DNA of 64,000 nucleotides from Pantoea coffeiphila (GTDB lineage: Bacteria > Pseudomonadota > Gammaproteobacteria > Enterobacterales > Enterobacteriaceae). The position numbers and the translations under genes were made by a program. This document shows, piece by piece, positions 38,396-47,146 of the stretch. Position 1 is the stretch's first letter, and each line of letters starts with the position of its first letter. The notes beneath the pieces were generated by a model. The model searched no databases. It was given only the letters and a program-made list of their open reading frames with translations, and was not told where the DNA came from. The stretch is taken from NCBI RefSeq assembly GCF_016909495.1, contig NZ_JAFBFW010000002.1:310001-374000 (forward strand). The letters run 5' to 3'.

Positions 38396-39632
38396 TCTGC
38401 CCGCCACGCTCGACGCGGCGCGCCTACCGGCTCCAACTTACAATGCCGCAGCCATTTCGCTGGCGGATGATGTTGATGGCATTCACAGCGATGAAGTCAA
38501 GCTCTCTGGTGCAACGCGGATTGTCTGGCTTTGCGGACTGATGCTGGCAGTGATCGGCGTCTGGGCGTGGTTTGGCACGCTGGACGAAGTGTCTAACGGT
38601 ACCGGTAAGGTGATCCCCAGCACCCGCGAACAGGTCCTGCAGTCACTGGACGGCGGTATTCTTGGCGGCCTGAACGTGCGTGAAGGTTCACGGGTTGAGG
38701 CAGGAGAAATTGTCGCCTGGATGGACCCGACGCGTTCACAGTCCAACGTCGGTGAAAGTGCGGCACGCTATCGCGCCTCGCTGGCCTCGGCTGCGCGTCT
38801 GACTGCCGAAGTGAACGATCTGCCGCTGACCTTCCCGGCGGACCTGGACAAATACACGGACCTGAAAGCCTCAGAGACACGCCTGTATAACACCCGCCGG
38901 GCACAGCTCAACGATTCTGAGTCGCGGATTTCCGAAGCGCTGGACCTGGTGAAACGCGAACTGCAAATCACCGAAAGGCTGGCTACCACCGGCGCGGCCA
39001 GTAACGTGGAAGTGCTGCGCCTGCGCCGTCAGAAAGCGGATCTCGACCTGAAAATGACCGACCTGCGCTCACAGTACTATGTGCAGGCGCGGGAAGAACT
39101 GTCGAAGGCCAACGCCGAAGTCGATACGCTTGCCGAGGTGATTAAAGGCCGCGCGGACTCCGTTGATCGCCTGACCGTCCGCTCGCCGGTACGCGGCATC
39201 GTCAAAAATATCAAAGTAAACACCATCGGCGGGGTTATCCCCCCTAACGGCGATCTGATGGAGATCGTACCGCTGGACGATCGCCTGCTGATCGAAGCCC
39301 GCCTGTCCCCGCGCGACATCGCCTTTATCCACCCCGGCCAGGATGCCCTGGTCAAGATCAGCGCCTATGACTATGCCATCTACGGCGGGCTGCACGGCGT
39401 GGTTGAGACGATTTCGCCGGATACCATCCAGGACGAAGTGAAACCCGAAATTTACTACTACCGCGTATTTATCCGCACGGATGTCGACTATTTGCAGAAT
39501 AAAAATGGCAAACACTTCTCCATTTCACCGGGAATGATCGCGTCGGTTGACATTAAAACCGGCGAGAAAACCGTTATGGATTACCTGTTTAAACCGTTTA
39601 ACCGCGTAAAAGAAGCGCTCAGAGAGCGTTAA
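38376..39632 (+). CDS. HlyD-family membrane fusion protein of the type I system
   Basis: This 418-residue adaptor has a cytoplasmic tail, one membrane span (about 47-67, VWLCGLMLAVIGVWAWF) and a split lipoyl domain (VIPSTREQVLQSLDGGILGG and VRSPVRGIVKNIKVNTIGG) flanking a long coiled coil. The HlyD/PrtE/LapC-type beta-barrel ends the protein. It bridges the inner-membrane ABC protein and the TolC-like channel. The ATG at 38376 has AGGAG 8 bases upstream and lies within the last 20 bases of the ABC gene; the reading from 38340 is rejected. The downstream glycosyltransferase gene starts 20 bases later. Confidence 0.93.
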   Translation: MKANLPDLPATLDAARLPAPTYNAAAISLADDVDGIHSDEVKLSGATRIVWLCGLMLAVIGVWAWFGTLDEVSNGTGKVIPSTREQVLQSLDGGILGGLNVREGSRVEAGEIVAWMDPTRSQSNVGESAARYRASLASAARLTAEVNDLPLTFPADLDKYTDLKASETRLYNTRRAQLNDSESRISEALDLVKRELQITERLATTGAASNVEVLRLRRQKADLDLKMTDLRSQYYVQAREELSKANAEVDTLAEVIKGRADSVDRLTVRSPVRGIVKNIKVNTIGGVIPPNGDLMEIVPLDDRLLIEARLSPRDIAFIHPGQDALVKISAYDYAIYGGLHGVVETISPDTIQDEVKPEIYYYRVFIRTDVDYLQNKNGKHFSISPGMIASVDIKTGEKTVMDYLFKPFNRVKEALRER

Positions 39633-39652
39633 TAGTCTCTGGAGGAGATGAG

Positions 39653-42600
39653 ATGTCATTAAGCAAATTCTTGCAGGCAGCCCGTATTTCTGCCGAAAGT
39701 GTGACGACCACAGCACTGCCGGAAGGCCATCCTGGCTGGGTACTCTTTTTCAGTCTCTGTCACGGTAATAAACGTGCGCATGTCCATATTGCCAGCGGCA
39801 ACAGTTTTGAACAGGCCTGGAGTGAAGGCGCGGAAGCGCTGCAAAAATGGAGTAAAAAGCAAAGCCGTAAGCCACTCTGGCTGCGGGTTGATGTGGTGGA
39901 TCAGGTCCGCGCGGTGAGCTGGGAAGATTTGCAGCGTGAATTCGGCAAAACCAAGCGTAACTACTTTGGCTGCGGGCTGTCGCTGGACAGTCAGTTTACC
40001 CTCGCCATGCTGCCTCAGGAGCTGTGCGCCAACGCCGTGCTGTACGAAGGCAATAAAAACCTGGCGACGCCGAACGTGATTAACCTGGCCAGCTATGGCC
40101 GCCAGCGTTTTGGCCAGCCGCTTCAGTGGCCGCAGCGTGATGATGAAACCATCTGGTGCTTTACCACCAGCGGCGTATTTACCGACGGCACGCAAACCCT
40201 GCCGCTGGAAAATCGCGGACTAAACGCGGGCTATCGCCGCATCGACAACTGGCCGGGCGAGGCACTGCCCCAGGTGATTGACAGTGCCACCAGCTTCCTG
40301 GCCGAACAGGTGAAATCCTCCGGTGAGTTTTACTACGGCTGGTTCCCCTGCTTTGACCGCCCTATCGACTCCTACAACGCGCTGCGCCACGCCAGTTCCA
40401 CCTATGCCCTGCTTGAAGGCTGGGAGAAAAGCCAGCAGCCGCAGCAGATGGAAGCCGTTGAGCGCTCGCTGCGCTACCTGACCGGCAAGCTGATCCACAC
40501 GCGCAAACTGCCGGACGGCAGCGATGCCGATTTCCTCGTGGATACGGGAAATGAGATCAAGCTGGGCGGTAACGCCGTCTGTATTCTGGCGATGGCGAAA
40601 TACACCGAACTGACCGGCGATGAGCGCTATCTGGCACAGATGGAACGGCTGGCAAACGGCATCGGCTTTATGCAGACCGATAAGAAGTCGTTTGTCCACG
40701 TGCTGAACTTCCCCAGCCTGTCGGTGAAGGCGGAACAGCGCATCATCTATTACGACGGTGAAGCGGCGTTTGCACTGATGCGGCTGTACGGCATTACGCG
40801 TAATCCGCGCTGGCTGGAGATCGTTGAGCGCGCGTTTGACTACTTTATTGAGAATAAGCACTGGCAGGCGCACGACCACTGGTTGAGCTACTGCGTTAAT
40901 GAACTGACGCTGTATCGCCCGGAAGAGCGCTATTTCAAGTTCGGGCTGGATAACGTGCGCGACTATCTCAATTTTGTGCTGACGCGTATCACTACTTTCC
41001 CAACGCTGCTTGAGCTGATGATGGCGGCGCAGAAAATGATCGTGCGGATGGCCGCCGACGAGCGCCACGCCCATCTGCTGTTTGACTTCGACCTGAATAA
41101 ATTCTACGAAGCGCTGGAGTTCCGCGCCCGCTACCTGCTGAACGGCTTCTTCTGGCCGGAACTGGCGATGTTCTTTAAAAACCCCGAGCGTATTGTTGGC
41201 AGCTTCTTTATCCGCCACCACAGCTTCCGAGTGAGGATCGATGATGTTGAACACTATCTGTCTGGCTATGTCGCCTACCATAACTACCTCCGTCAGCCAT
41301 CCCATGAACAGGCGGCCGCTGTGAAGGCCTCGGTAGCGGCTAAGGCCCTGGCCGCGCGCGGTGGCCCGCGCAAATCAGGCGATCCGCGCGTGCTGTTCCT
41401 GTGTGAAAACCTGCGCAACGTCGGTAACGGCATTGAAGTGGCGACACTGCAGCGCGCGAGACTGTTTAAAGAGTATCTTGGCGTGGTGCCGACCATCCTG
41501 ATTTCATCGTTTAACCCGGCGCTGGAAGAAACCACTGAAGCCTTCAAGGCGGCCGGTAAGCTGCCGGCAGAGACTCAAGTGATGAGCATTTATCAGTGGC
41601 TGTCGCCGCTCTGCGATAGCAAAAAACTCGCGCCGCTGGCGGCGATCCCGCAGGGCGTGCTGTTACGTTCAACGGGGGCGAAAGACGCGCCGCTGCGCGT
41701 GTTGCAGTATGCGCTGCCGGGGCGTGAAGGCGAGCTGAGCTTTGAAGATTATGTCGACAGCCGTCAGCGCATCGTTCTGCGCAAGCACTATACCCAGCGC
41801 CAGCAGAGCAGCCTGTTATCCAGCATTGAGGTCGGCCAGCCAAACGGTGAGAAACTCAGCTGGCGCAGCGATGCGGCGTTCGTTGCGGAAATGGCGATTA
41901 TGTGCCTCGATTCGCGCACCGAATGGCACTTTGTGGTCGATAAAACCCGTCCGTGGAGCGAATTTATCCGCCGCGCGCCGCATTTACAGTGCAACGGTAC
42001 GCTCACCTCACTGTTCCACTCCACCCATCTGTTAGCCGATGGCAAACTGAAAGCGGGCTATGCGCGCGTTCTCGACAGCGAGAAAAACATCGACCAGTTA
42101 GTCGTCTTAACGGATGGACAGCAGCAGGCATTGACCAACGGTGGTTTTGCCTCGCAGCGACTGCGCGTTATCCCAAACCATATTGATAATCCGCAGGCGA
42201 CAAAAAAAATCAGCAAGAAGGCCAGTAAAAATGTGCTCTATGTGGCCCGCTATGCCCCGGAAAAGCGTCACGACCTTCTTATTCGAGTATTTGAAAAAGT
42301 CCTGAAGGCCGTTCCTGATGCGCAGCTGCATACCTGGGGCGTTGGCCCACTGCGTGCTGGCCTGATTAAACAGGTACAGGACAAAGACCTGACGCAAAAT
42401 ATTCATATCAATGGCTTCTCTAACAATATCGAAGAGATTCATCGCGAGGCCTGCTGCGCGGTACTGTGTTCCGACCAGGAAGGGTTCTCACTCTCTGGCC
42501 TGGAAGCGCTGGCCTACAGTACGCCGCTGGTCAGCTTTGACGTCGATTACGGTCCGCGCAATCTGCTGAGCAATTTCAAGGCAGGCGTGCTGGTTGAAGA

Positions 42601-42823
42601 CGGTAACGAGCAGGCGCTGGCGGATACGTTGATCGATCTGCTCGAGCACCCCGGCAAATTGCGCACCATGCGCGGGGCAGCTGCACGCAGCGCGGCACGC
42701 TTTTTCACCCCGGTTGTGGCAGAGAAATGGCGGCAGTGGTGGGATGATATGCGCCAGCTGGCGGCCGAACGCGAACAGCAGGCGCTACCAGCCAGCCAGG
42801 AACGTGCCGCAATCGGCCAGTAA
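39653..42823 (+). CDS. Fused alpha/alpha-barrel-like and GT4 glycosyltransferase, adhesin-linked
   Basis: This 1056-residue cytoplasmic protein has three parts. Residues 1-215 are of unknown fold. Residues about 216-550 are helical with repeated aromatic-rich turns (FYYGWFPCFDRP, DTGNEIKLGGNAVCILAMAK, IIYYDGEAAFALMRLYG), typical of (alpha/alpha)6-barrel sugar epimerase or glycoside-processing domains. After a linker, residues 577-1040 form a GT-B glycosyltransferase with GNGIEVATLQRA, VLYVARYAPEKRHDLLI and the E-x7-E motif EGFSLSGLE. The GT insert (RQRIVLRKHYTQ...FHSTHLL...DQLVVLTDGQQ) resembles TarM/GtfA/SdgB-type enzymes. GGAGGAGATG precedes the start and hlyD ends 20 bases before. A role in adhesin glycosylation is inferred from linkage. 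Confidence 0.8.
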   Translation: MSLSKFLQAARISAESVTTTALPEGHPGWVLFFSLCHGNKRAHVHIASGNSFEQAWSEGAEALQKWSKKQSRKPLWLRVDVVDQVRAVSWEDLQREFGKTKRNYFGCGLSLDSQFTLAMLPQELCANAVLYEGNKNLATPNVINLASYGRQRFGQPLQWPQRDDETIWCFTTSGVFTDGTQTLPLENRGLNAGYRRIDNWPGEALPQVIDSATSFLAEQVKSSGEFYYGWFPCFDRPIDSYNALRHASSTYALLEGWEKSQQPQQMEAVERSLRYLTGKLIHTRKLPDGSDADFLVDTGNEIKLGGNAVCILAMAKYTELTGDERYLAQMERLANGIGFMQTDKKSFVHVLNFPSLSVKAEQRIIYYDGEAAFALMRLYGITRNPRWLEIVERAFDYFIENKHWQAHDHWLSYCVNELTLYRPEERYFKFGLDNVRDYLNFVLTRITTFPTLLELMMAAQKMIVRMAADERHAHLLFDFDLNKFYEALEFRARYLLNGFFWPELAMFFKNPERIVGSFFIRHHSFRVRIDDVEHYLSGYVAYHNYLRQPSHEQAAAVKASVAAKALAARGGPRKSGDPRVLFLCENLRNVGNGIEVATLQRARLFKEYLGVVPTILISSFNPALEETTEAFKAAGKLPAETQVMSIYQWLSPLCDSKKLAPLAAIPQGVLLRSTGAKDAPLRVLQYALPGREGELSFEDYVDSRQRIVLRKHYTQRQQSSLLSSIEVGQPNGEKLSWRSDAAFVAEMAIMCLDSRTEWHFVVDKTRPWSEFIRRAPHLQCNGTLTSLFHSTHLLADGKLKAGYARVLDSEKNIDQLVVLTDGQQQALTNGGFASQRLRVIPNHIDNPQATKKISKKASKNVLYVARYAPEKRHDLLIRVFEKVLKAVPDAQLHTWGVGPLRAGLIKQVQDKDLTQNIHINGFSNNIEEIHREACCAVLCSDQEGFSLSGLEALAYSTPLVSFDVDYGPRNLLSNFKAGVLVEDGNEQALADTLIDLLEHPGKLRTMRGAAARSAARFFTPVVAEKWRQWWDDMRQLAAEREQQALPASQERAAIGQ

Positions 42824-43353
42824 TGCTTTCCCGCGCCGGTAGACGTTACGACCGGCATCGGGAGCATCATGGTCTGAGGCATGACATGCTTTATTCAAAG
42901 ACATAACAGGCTTTATTCAATCGTTAACGGGGCGGTTTTTCCGCCCCGACACTCCCATCATCCGCGATTTTTCTGCTCGTACTCATACCCAGGCGAATAT
43001 CACCGTTCTGATTGGTTAAGAAAACACACGATCTTTATTGTGCTTATCGGCGTGCCCTGACCACTTCAGGGGCTTTAACATCGCACGGGTTCTGCTACCT
43101 TGACTGAATAATGTAGTGTTTTCTTCAGAATTAACTGAGAGGAAAAATCACTGAGGTCATTGTTGACGCTGGCTCGGGTGAAAATTCACCGTGATTTGGT
43201 GGCATTGCAGACAATTCTTCGTAAAGAAAGTTCAACAAAGATAAATCCTGGTTTCATCCGAGGCCATTATGAACATATAATGTGCAGCCGGTCACAGTTG
43301 ACCAGTATTGGGTCGTTTATCAACAGTCTACATGGCGCTACACCTGAAATAAT
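42824..43353. other. 530-bp intergenic region between the adhesin operon and ldtB
   Basis: It contains a GGGGCGG/CCGCCCC hairpin with a T5 loop at 42928-42948, which probably helps end the adhesin operon, and a second hairpin (CCTGA/TCAGG) near 43053-43070. The rest is presumably the ldtB promoter and leader. A 65-codon frame ending at 43357 overlaps ldtB and shows no sign of being a gene. Confidence 0.4.
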
Positions 43354-44556
43354 ATGAAAAAAAGCATCCGTGCATTTGTCACCCTGTTTCTGGCCGCAGC
43401 GGCGTTCAGCCACTCAGCCTTAGCCGTGGTTTATCCGCTTCCGGCCGCCAACAGCCGCCTGACCGGACAGAATCTGGAAATCACTATTCCTGAAGACAGC
43501 AAGCTTCCGCTGGAAGCCTTTGCTGCGCAGTACCAGATGGGTCTGAGCAACCTGATGGAAGCGAACCCGGGCGTTGACGTTTATCTGCCGAAAGCGGGCA
43601 CTAAACTGATCATTCCTCAGCAGCTGATCCTGCCAGATGCTCCGCGTGAAGGCATTGTGATCAACAGCGCCGAAATGCGTCTTTACTACTATCCGAAAGG
43701 CACAAAAACCGTTGTCGTGCTGCCAATCGGCATCGGTGAATTGGGTAAAGATACGCCGGTTAACTGGACCACGTCAGTTCAGCGTAAAAAAGACGGCCCG
43801 ACCTGGACCCCGACCAAGAAAATGCACGAAGAGTACGCCGCGCGCGGTGAATCTCTGCCTGCCGTTTTCCCGGCTGGCCCGGATAACCCAATGGGTCTTT
43901 ATGCGCTGTATATTGGCCGCCTGTACGCCATCCACGGCACCAACGCCAACTTTGGTATCGGCCTGCGCGTAAGCCACGGTTGCGTGCGTCTGCGCGCTGA
44001 CGATATTAAATGGCTGTTCGACAACGTGCCGGTTGGCACGCGCGTGCAGTTTATCGATCAGCCTGTTAAGGCAACGGTCGAGCCGGACGGTTCACGCTAT
44101 GTCGAGATCCACAACCCGCTGTCGCAGACTGAAGAGCAGTTCCAGTCACGCGAGCCGGTTCCACTGACGCTTACCGCTGCGGTAACGAAAGTGGTTAGCG
44201 ATGCCAGCGTTAACACCACCAGCATGGAAGACGCGCTGAAAACCCGTTCCGGTATGCCGGTAAAAGTCAACGGTGAAGCCGATGCCACCGCTCCGGTTGC
44301 TGTCCCAGAGCAGGAAGGTGCACTGCCGAAAGAAGAGCCGATGACGCCGGTCACCCCGCAGGGTGCCAACGTGATTGATTCTGTTACCGGTGATGCCACT
44401 GCCGCAGCGCAGCAACCCGCTGAACAGGCCGCGGCGGAGCAGCCAGCCACCGAGCAGTCTGCACCGGCAGCGACCGATGCACCCGCTGAAAGCAACGCCC
44501 AGACCATTCCAGGTCTGAGCCAGCCAGGCCCAATCTACAGCACGCCGAAATCCTGA
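43354..44556 (+). CDS. ldtB: L,D-transpeptidase LdtB (YbiS) with a long C-terminal extension
   Basis: This 400-residue periplasmic YkuD-domain enzyme attaches Braun lipoprotein to peptidoglycan. It has a signal peptide ending ALA|VVY, a LysM-like region ([16 protein letters not shown]) and the catalytic motif HGTN...SHGCVRL with the active-site Cys. The first 306 residues align closely with E. coli YbiS, which ends at RSGMPVRLN. The extra 94 residues are Ala/Pro/Gln/Glu-rich and low-complexity, unlike E. coli. A long terminator with a 13-bp stem follows. Confidence 0.93.
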   Translation: MKKSIRAFVTLFLAAAAFSHSALAVVYPLPAANSRLTGQNLEITIPEDSKLPLEAFAAQYQMGLSNLMEANPGVDVYLPKAGTKLIIPQQLILPDAPREGIVINSAEMRLYYYPKGTKTVVVLPIGIGELGKDTPVNWTTSVQRKKDGPTWTPTKKMHEEYAARGESLPAVFPAGPDNPMGLYALYIGRLYAIHGTNANFGIGLRVSHGCVRLRADDIKWLFDNVPVGTRVQFIDQPVKATVEPDGSRYVEIHNPLSQTEEQFQSREPVPLTLTAAVTKVVSDASVNTTSMEDALKTRSGMPVKVNGEADATAPVAVPEQEGALPKEEPMTPVTPQGANVIDSVTGDATAAAQQPAEQAAAEQPATEQSAPAATDAPAESNAQTIPGLSQPGPIYSTPKS

Positions 44557-44590
44557 TTCACATCAGGGGCCGCTCACTGGCCCGGTGATT

Positions 44591-44643
44591 AAAAACTGCA
44601 CCTGAAAGGCGGCCAGAGGCGCTGATTAAGGTGCAGTTTTTTT
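44591..44643. terminator. Terminator of ldtB
   Basis: AAAAACTGCACCT and AGGTGCAGTTTTT form a 13-bp stem with a long loop (which itself contains GCGGCC/GGCGC-type pairing) and seven T at the end. It can work on both strands. Confidence 0.8.
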
Positions 44644-44879
44644 ATGCCATAAAGCTTCACTTGCAGAATAATGAACCCTTCTCCCGGATGGCTGCGGACA
44701 CCTTCAGCTGCACATCTTCGAATCGCGTCCTGCTCCTTTTTGATCGCCCGCAATTTATATAATTACTTCGAATTAGGCTACATCTTACTACCTGATTTAA
44801 TTAATGAAAATACGCACAAGCGCACGGAATGACTCGTACTGACCAGGCTAATCGCATTAGCTTAATGCTGCGTTAGCGT

Positions 44880-45000
44880 TAATTTGCTAATGCCCTCGAC
44901 AACAATAGGCTTTGGAGAACCCATGTTGTTCTCACCGCTGGCGTTTGTGTCTCGGCCAGCATTTCCACCGGGAAAGGATGCCACCCTTTCCCTTTTTTTT
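44880..45000 (+). ncRNA. Candidate small RNA ending in an intrinsic terminator
   Basis: No coding gene precedes this plus-strand terminator (44970-45000) after ldtB has already ended at 44643. The stretch folds into successive hairpins: GAGAAC with GTTCTC (about 44924-44942), GCTGGC with GCCAGC (about 44950-44970), then GGGAAAGG with CCTTTCCC and a U8 tail. That is the usual layout of an Hfq-bound sRNA. The 5' end and promoter could not be fixed. It does not match the E. coli sRNAs I can recall. Confidence 0.4.
44970..45000 (+). terminator. Intrinsic terminator with U8 tail
   Basis: GGGAAAGG and CCTTTCCC form an 8-bp stem followed by eight T (44993-45000). It works only on the plus strand. 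The tail reaches the stop codon of the convergent transporter gene. Confidence 0.85.
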
Positions 45001-46030
45001 ATCTCGGTTCCCGCCGCCGAAGCACCAGCCAGGCCGCCGCACAGCTAAATACCATCACCAGCATCACTAACAGCACGAAACCATGTGGGTTACCTGAAAG
45101 CGGTATCCCTCCTACATTCATGCCGAAAAAACCGGCGACCAGATTAATGGGCAGCGCCAGCACGGTAATCAGCGTCAGGGTAAACAGCGTGCGATTGCTC
45201 TGCTCCAACTGCTGTGCAGCCACTTCTTCCTGCAGCAGACGGATGCGTTCGGTCAGACCATTAAGGTCGTTCAGTACCACCGTAAACTCTTCGGTAAACT
45301 GCCGAAGATCCTGCACCACGCTGGGGTTCAGCCAGCCGGGTGGCCGATTTATCAGCCGAAAAAGCGCGGCCGGCTCCGGGGCCAGCAGGCGCTGAAAACG
45401 CAGCAGGGTGCGCCGCAGTCTGCCCAGTTCTGCGCGATTGCTTTTGATATGCTGACCTAACAGTCTCTCTTCAATCTGATCGACATACTGATTCGACTGG
45501 CGCACGATCAAACCGAGTACATCTTCCTGTTCCGCCAGCAGCTGGGCCAGCAGCTCGGTTGGCGATCGCAGGTCCATGGCAATCAGCTTCTGCTGTAACC
45601 GCTCCACCAGCCTGACCGGCTTAAAGCGGGCGCTGACCACCAGCCCCGCCCGGCACCAGATCCACAGCGTGGCACTCTCCTCCCGGCTTTCACGCGCATC
45701 AAAAATCACGTCGTTCAGTACCGCCATCAGCGCATCGTTCTGCCGCTCAATACGGGTACTGTGTGAACCGTGCTGGATCTCGTCGAAGAACTCTTCGTCT
45801 ACGGCAAAATGGGTTTGCAGCCAGCGCGCGGCGGCAGCGTGATTCAGATTAACGTGAAGCCACAGAAAGCTATCTTCCGTGCTGCTCTGGCTGTTCCACG
45901 CCTCACACGACTGCTGTACGGTCAAACTTTGCGGCTCGCGGCCGTTGAAAAACTGATAGCCATAAATCAGGCCAGAAACATCATCACTAAAGTCAGGTTT
46001 TTGCCGCACCAGCGGCAGGCGTTGAGTCAT
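44999..46030 (-). CDS. CorA/ZntB-like divalent-cation transporter
   Basis: This 343-residue protein has a large cytoplasmic N-terminal domain and a long stalk helix (LLRFQRLLAPEPAALFRLI). Two C-terminal membrane spans follow, with the pore signature GMN (FFGMNVGGIPL) between them. The loop GGIP is shared with ZntB rather than with Mg2+-specific CorA (GMN-FE-MP). ZntB-type members transport Zn2+ with protons. Sequence identity to E. coli ZntB appears modest, so orthology is not claimed. It is convergent with the candidate sRNA and divergent from ppk2. Confidence 0.85.
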   Translation of the reverse strand: MTQRLPLVRQKPDFSDDVSGLIYGYQFFNGREPQSLTVQQSCEAWNSQSSTEDSFLWLHVNLNHAAAARWLQTHFAVDEEFFDEIQHGSHSTRIERQNDALMAVLNDVIFDARESREESATLWIWCRAGLVVSARFKPVRLVERLQQKLIAMDLRSPTELLAQLLAEQEDVLGLIVRQSNQYVDQIEERLLGQHIKSNRAELGRLRRTLLRFQRLLAPEPAALFRLINRPPGWLNPSVVQDLRQFTEEFTVVLNDLNGLTERIRLLQEEVAAQQLEQSNRTLFTLTLITVLALPINLVAGFFGMNVGGIPLSGNPHGFVLLVMLVMVFSCAAAWLVLRRREPR

Positions 46031-46228
46031 AGATTTACCAGGCTAAAACAGGGCCGTATTAACCCTATCCTGACCTATGCAGATGACAGTTTTGTTACCA
46101 CCGCCGTCGAATGAGCATTTATTCGCCCGCTTCGTCATTTCTTTGTCATAAAAACTGCGTATTACCGGAGAGTAATTCTGTTTAACAGCACAATGACTAC
46201 TTTTTAACCTTACCGGGGGTAAGCGAGA

Positions 46229-47146
46229 ATGGCGATGCAAGGTAATGATTTCTCCATTGAGAATATTAACCAGCGCCTGCTGCAGGAGTTCTACGACAGC
46301 TACGACGAAGAGCTGGAGATGGAACTTGACGATCTGCGTTTTGGCGACGGCCGCGAGCCTGAACCGGGTGAAAAGGCCTGGCGTAAGCACTATTTCCGCG
46401 AGCTGCTGCGCCTGCAGGGTGAACTGGTCAAGCTGCAGGAGTGGGTCACTCGCACCGGCCACCGCCTGGTGATTATTTTTGAAGGCCGCGATGCTGCCGG
46501 CAAAGGCGGGGTGATTAAACGCATTACCCAGCGCCTTAATCCACGCAACTGCCGCGTTGCCGCCCTGCCCGCCCCTAACGATCGGGAACGCACCCAGTGG
46601 TATTTCCAGCGCTATATCGCGCACCTTCCGGCCGCAGGAGAAATGGTGCTGTTTGACCGCAGCTGGTACAACCGTGCGGGCGTTGAGCGGGTGATGGGTT
46701 TCTGCAACGAACAGGAAGTGGAAGAGTTTTTCCGCAGCGTGCCGGAGTTTGAAAAGATGCTGACGCGCAGCGGAATTCAGATCGTTAAATACTGGTTCTC
46801 CATTACCGATGAAGAGCAGGAACTGCGCTTCCTCAGCCGCATCCACGATCCGTTAAAACAGTGGAAGCTCAGCCCAATGGACCTGGAAAGCCGCCGCCGC
46901 TGGGAAGAGTACACCGAGGCGAAAGAAGAGATGCTGGAACGTACCAATATTGATGAAGCCCCATGGTGGATCGTGCAGGGCGTGGACAAAAAGAAAGCGC
47001 GCCTGAACTGCATCAGCCATCTGCTGCGCCAGATCCCGTATGAGGACACGGAGCAGAAAACTATCACCCTGCCGCACCGGGAGCGTCACGATGAGTATCG
47101 CCGCAACCCGGTGCCGGAAGAGATGATCGTACCGGAAATTTACTGA
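46229..47146 (+). CDS. ppk2: Polyphosphate kinase 2 (PPK2) family protein
   Basis: This 305-residue enzyme moves phosphate between polyphosphate and nucleotides, in most members using polyP to make GTP or ATP. Walker A is E85GRDAAGKGG and Walker B is LFDRSWYNRAGVE. The lid segment is SRRRWEEYTEAKEEML, then APWWIVQGVDKKKARLN. The domain is single and about 300 residues, a class I PPK2 pattern. PPK2 is absent from E. coli K-12. It starts MAMQGNDF after GGGGGTAAGCGAGA. Its stop overlaps the convergent MFS gene by 7 bases. Confidence 0.93.
   Translation: MAMQGNDFSIENINQRLLQEFYDSYDEELEMELDDLRFGDGREPEPGEKAWRKHYFRELLRLQGELVKLQEWVTRTGHRLVIIFEGRDAAGKGGVIKRITQRLNPRNCRVAALPAPNDRERTQWYFQRYIAHLPAAGEMVLFDRSWYNRAGVERVMGFCNEQEVEEFFRSVPEFEKMLTRSGIQIVKYWFSITDEEQELRFLSRIHDPLKQWKLSPMDLESRRRWEEYTEAKEEMLERTNIDEAPWWIVQGVDKKKARLNCISHLLRQIPYEDTEQKTITLPHRERHDEYRRNPVPEEMIVPEIY

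Noticed and set aside
6152-42823. Functional link between mlrA (curli/biofilm activator) and the adhesin island
   Set aside because: mlrA is at its ancestral place next to yohO and bglX, so proximity alone is no evidence that it regulates the adhesin.
42928-42948. Classic intrinsic terminator after the glycosyltransferase gene
   Set aside because: The hairpin is good, but the T-run is in its loop and not after the stem, so it is not scored as a standard intrinsic terminator.
43160-43357. 65-codon frame upstream of ldtB
   Set aside because: It overlaps the ldtB start, has no good ribosome-binding site and no recognisable family.
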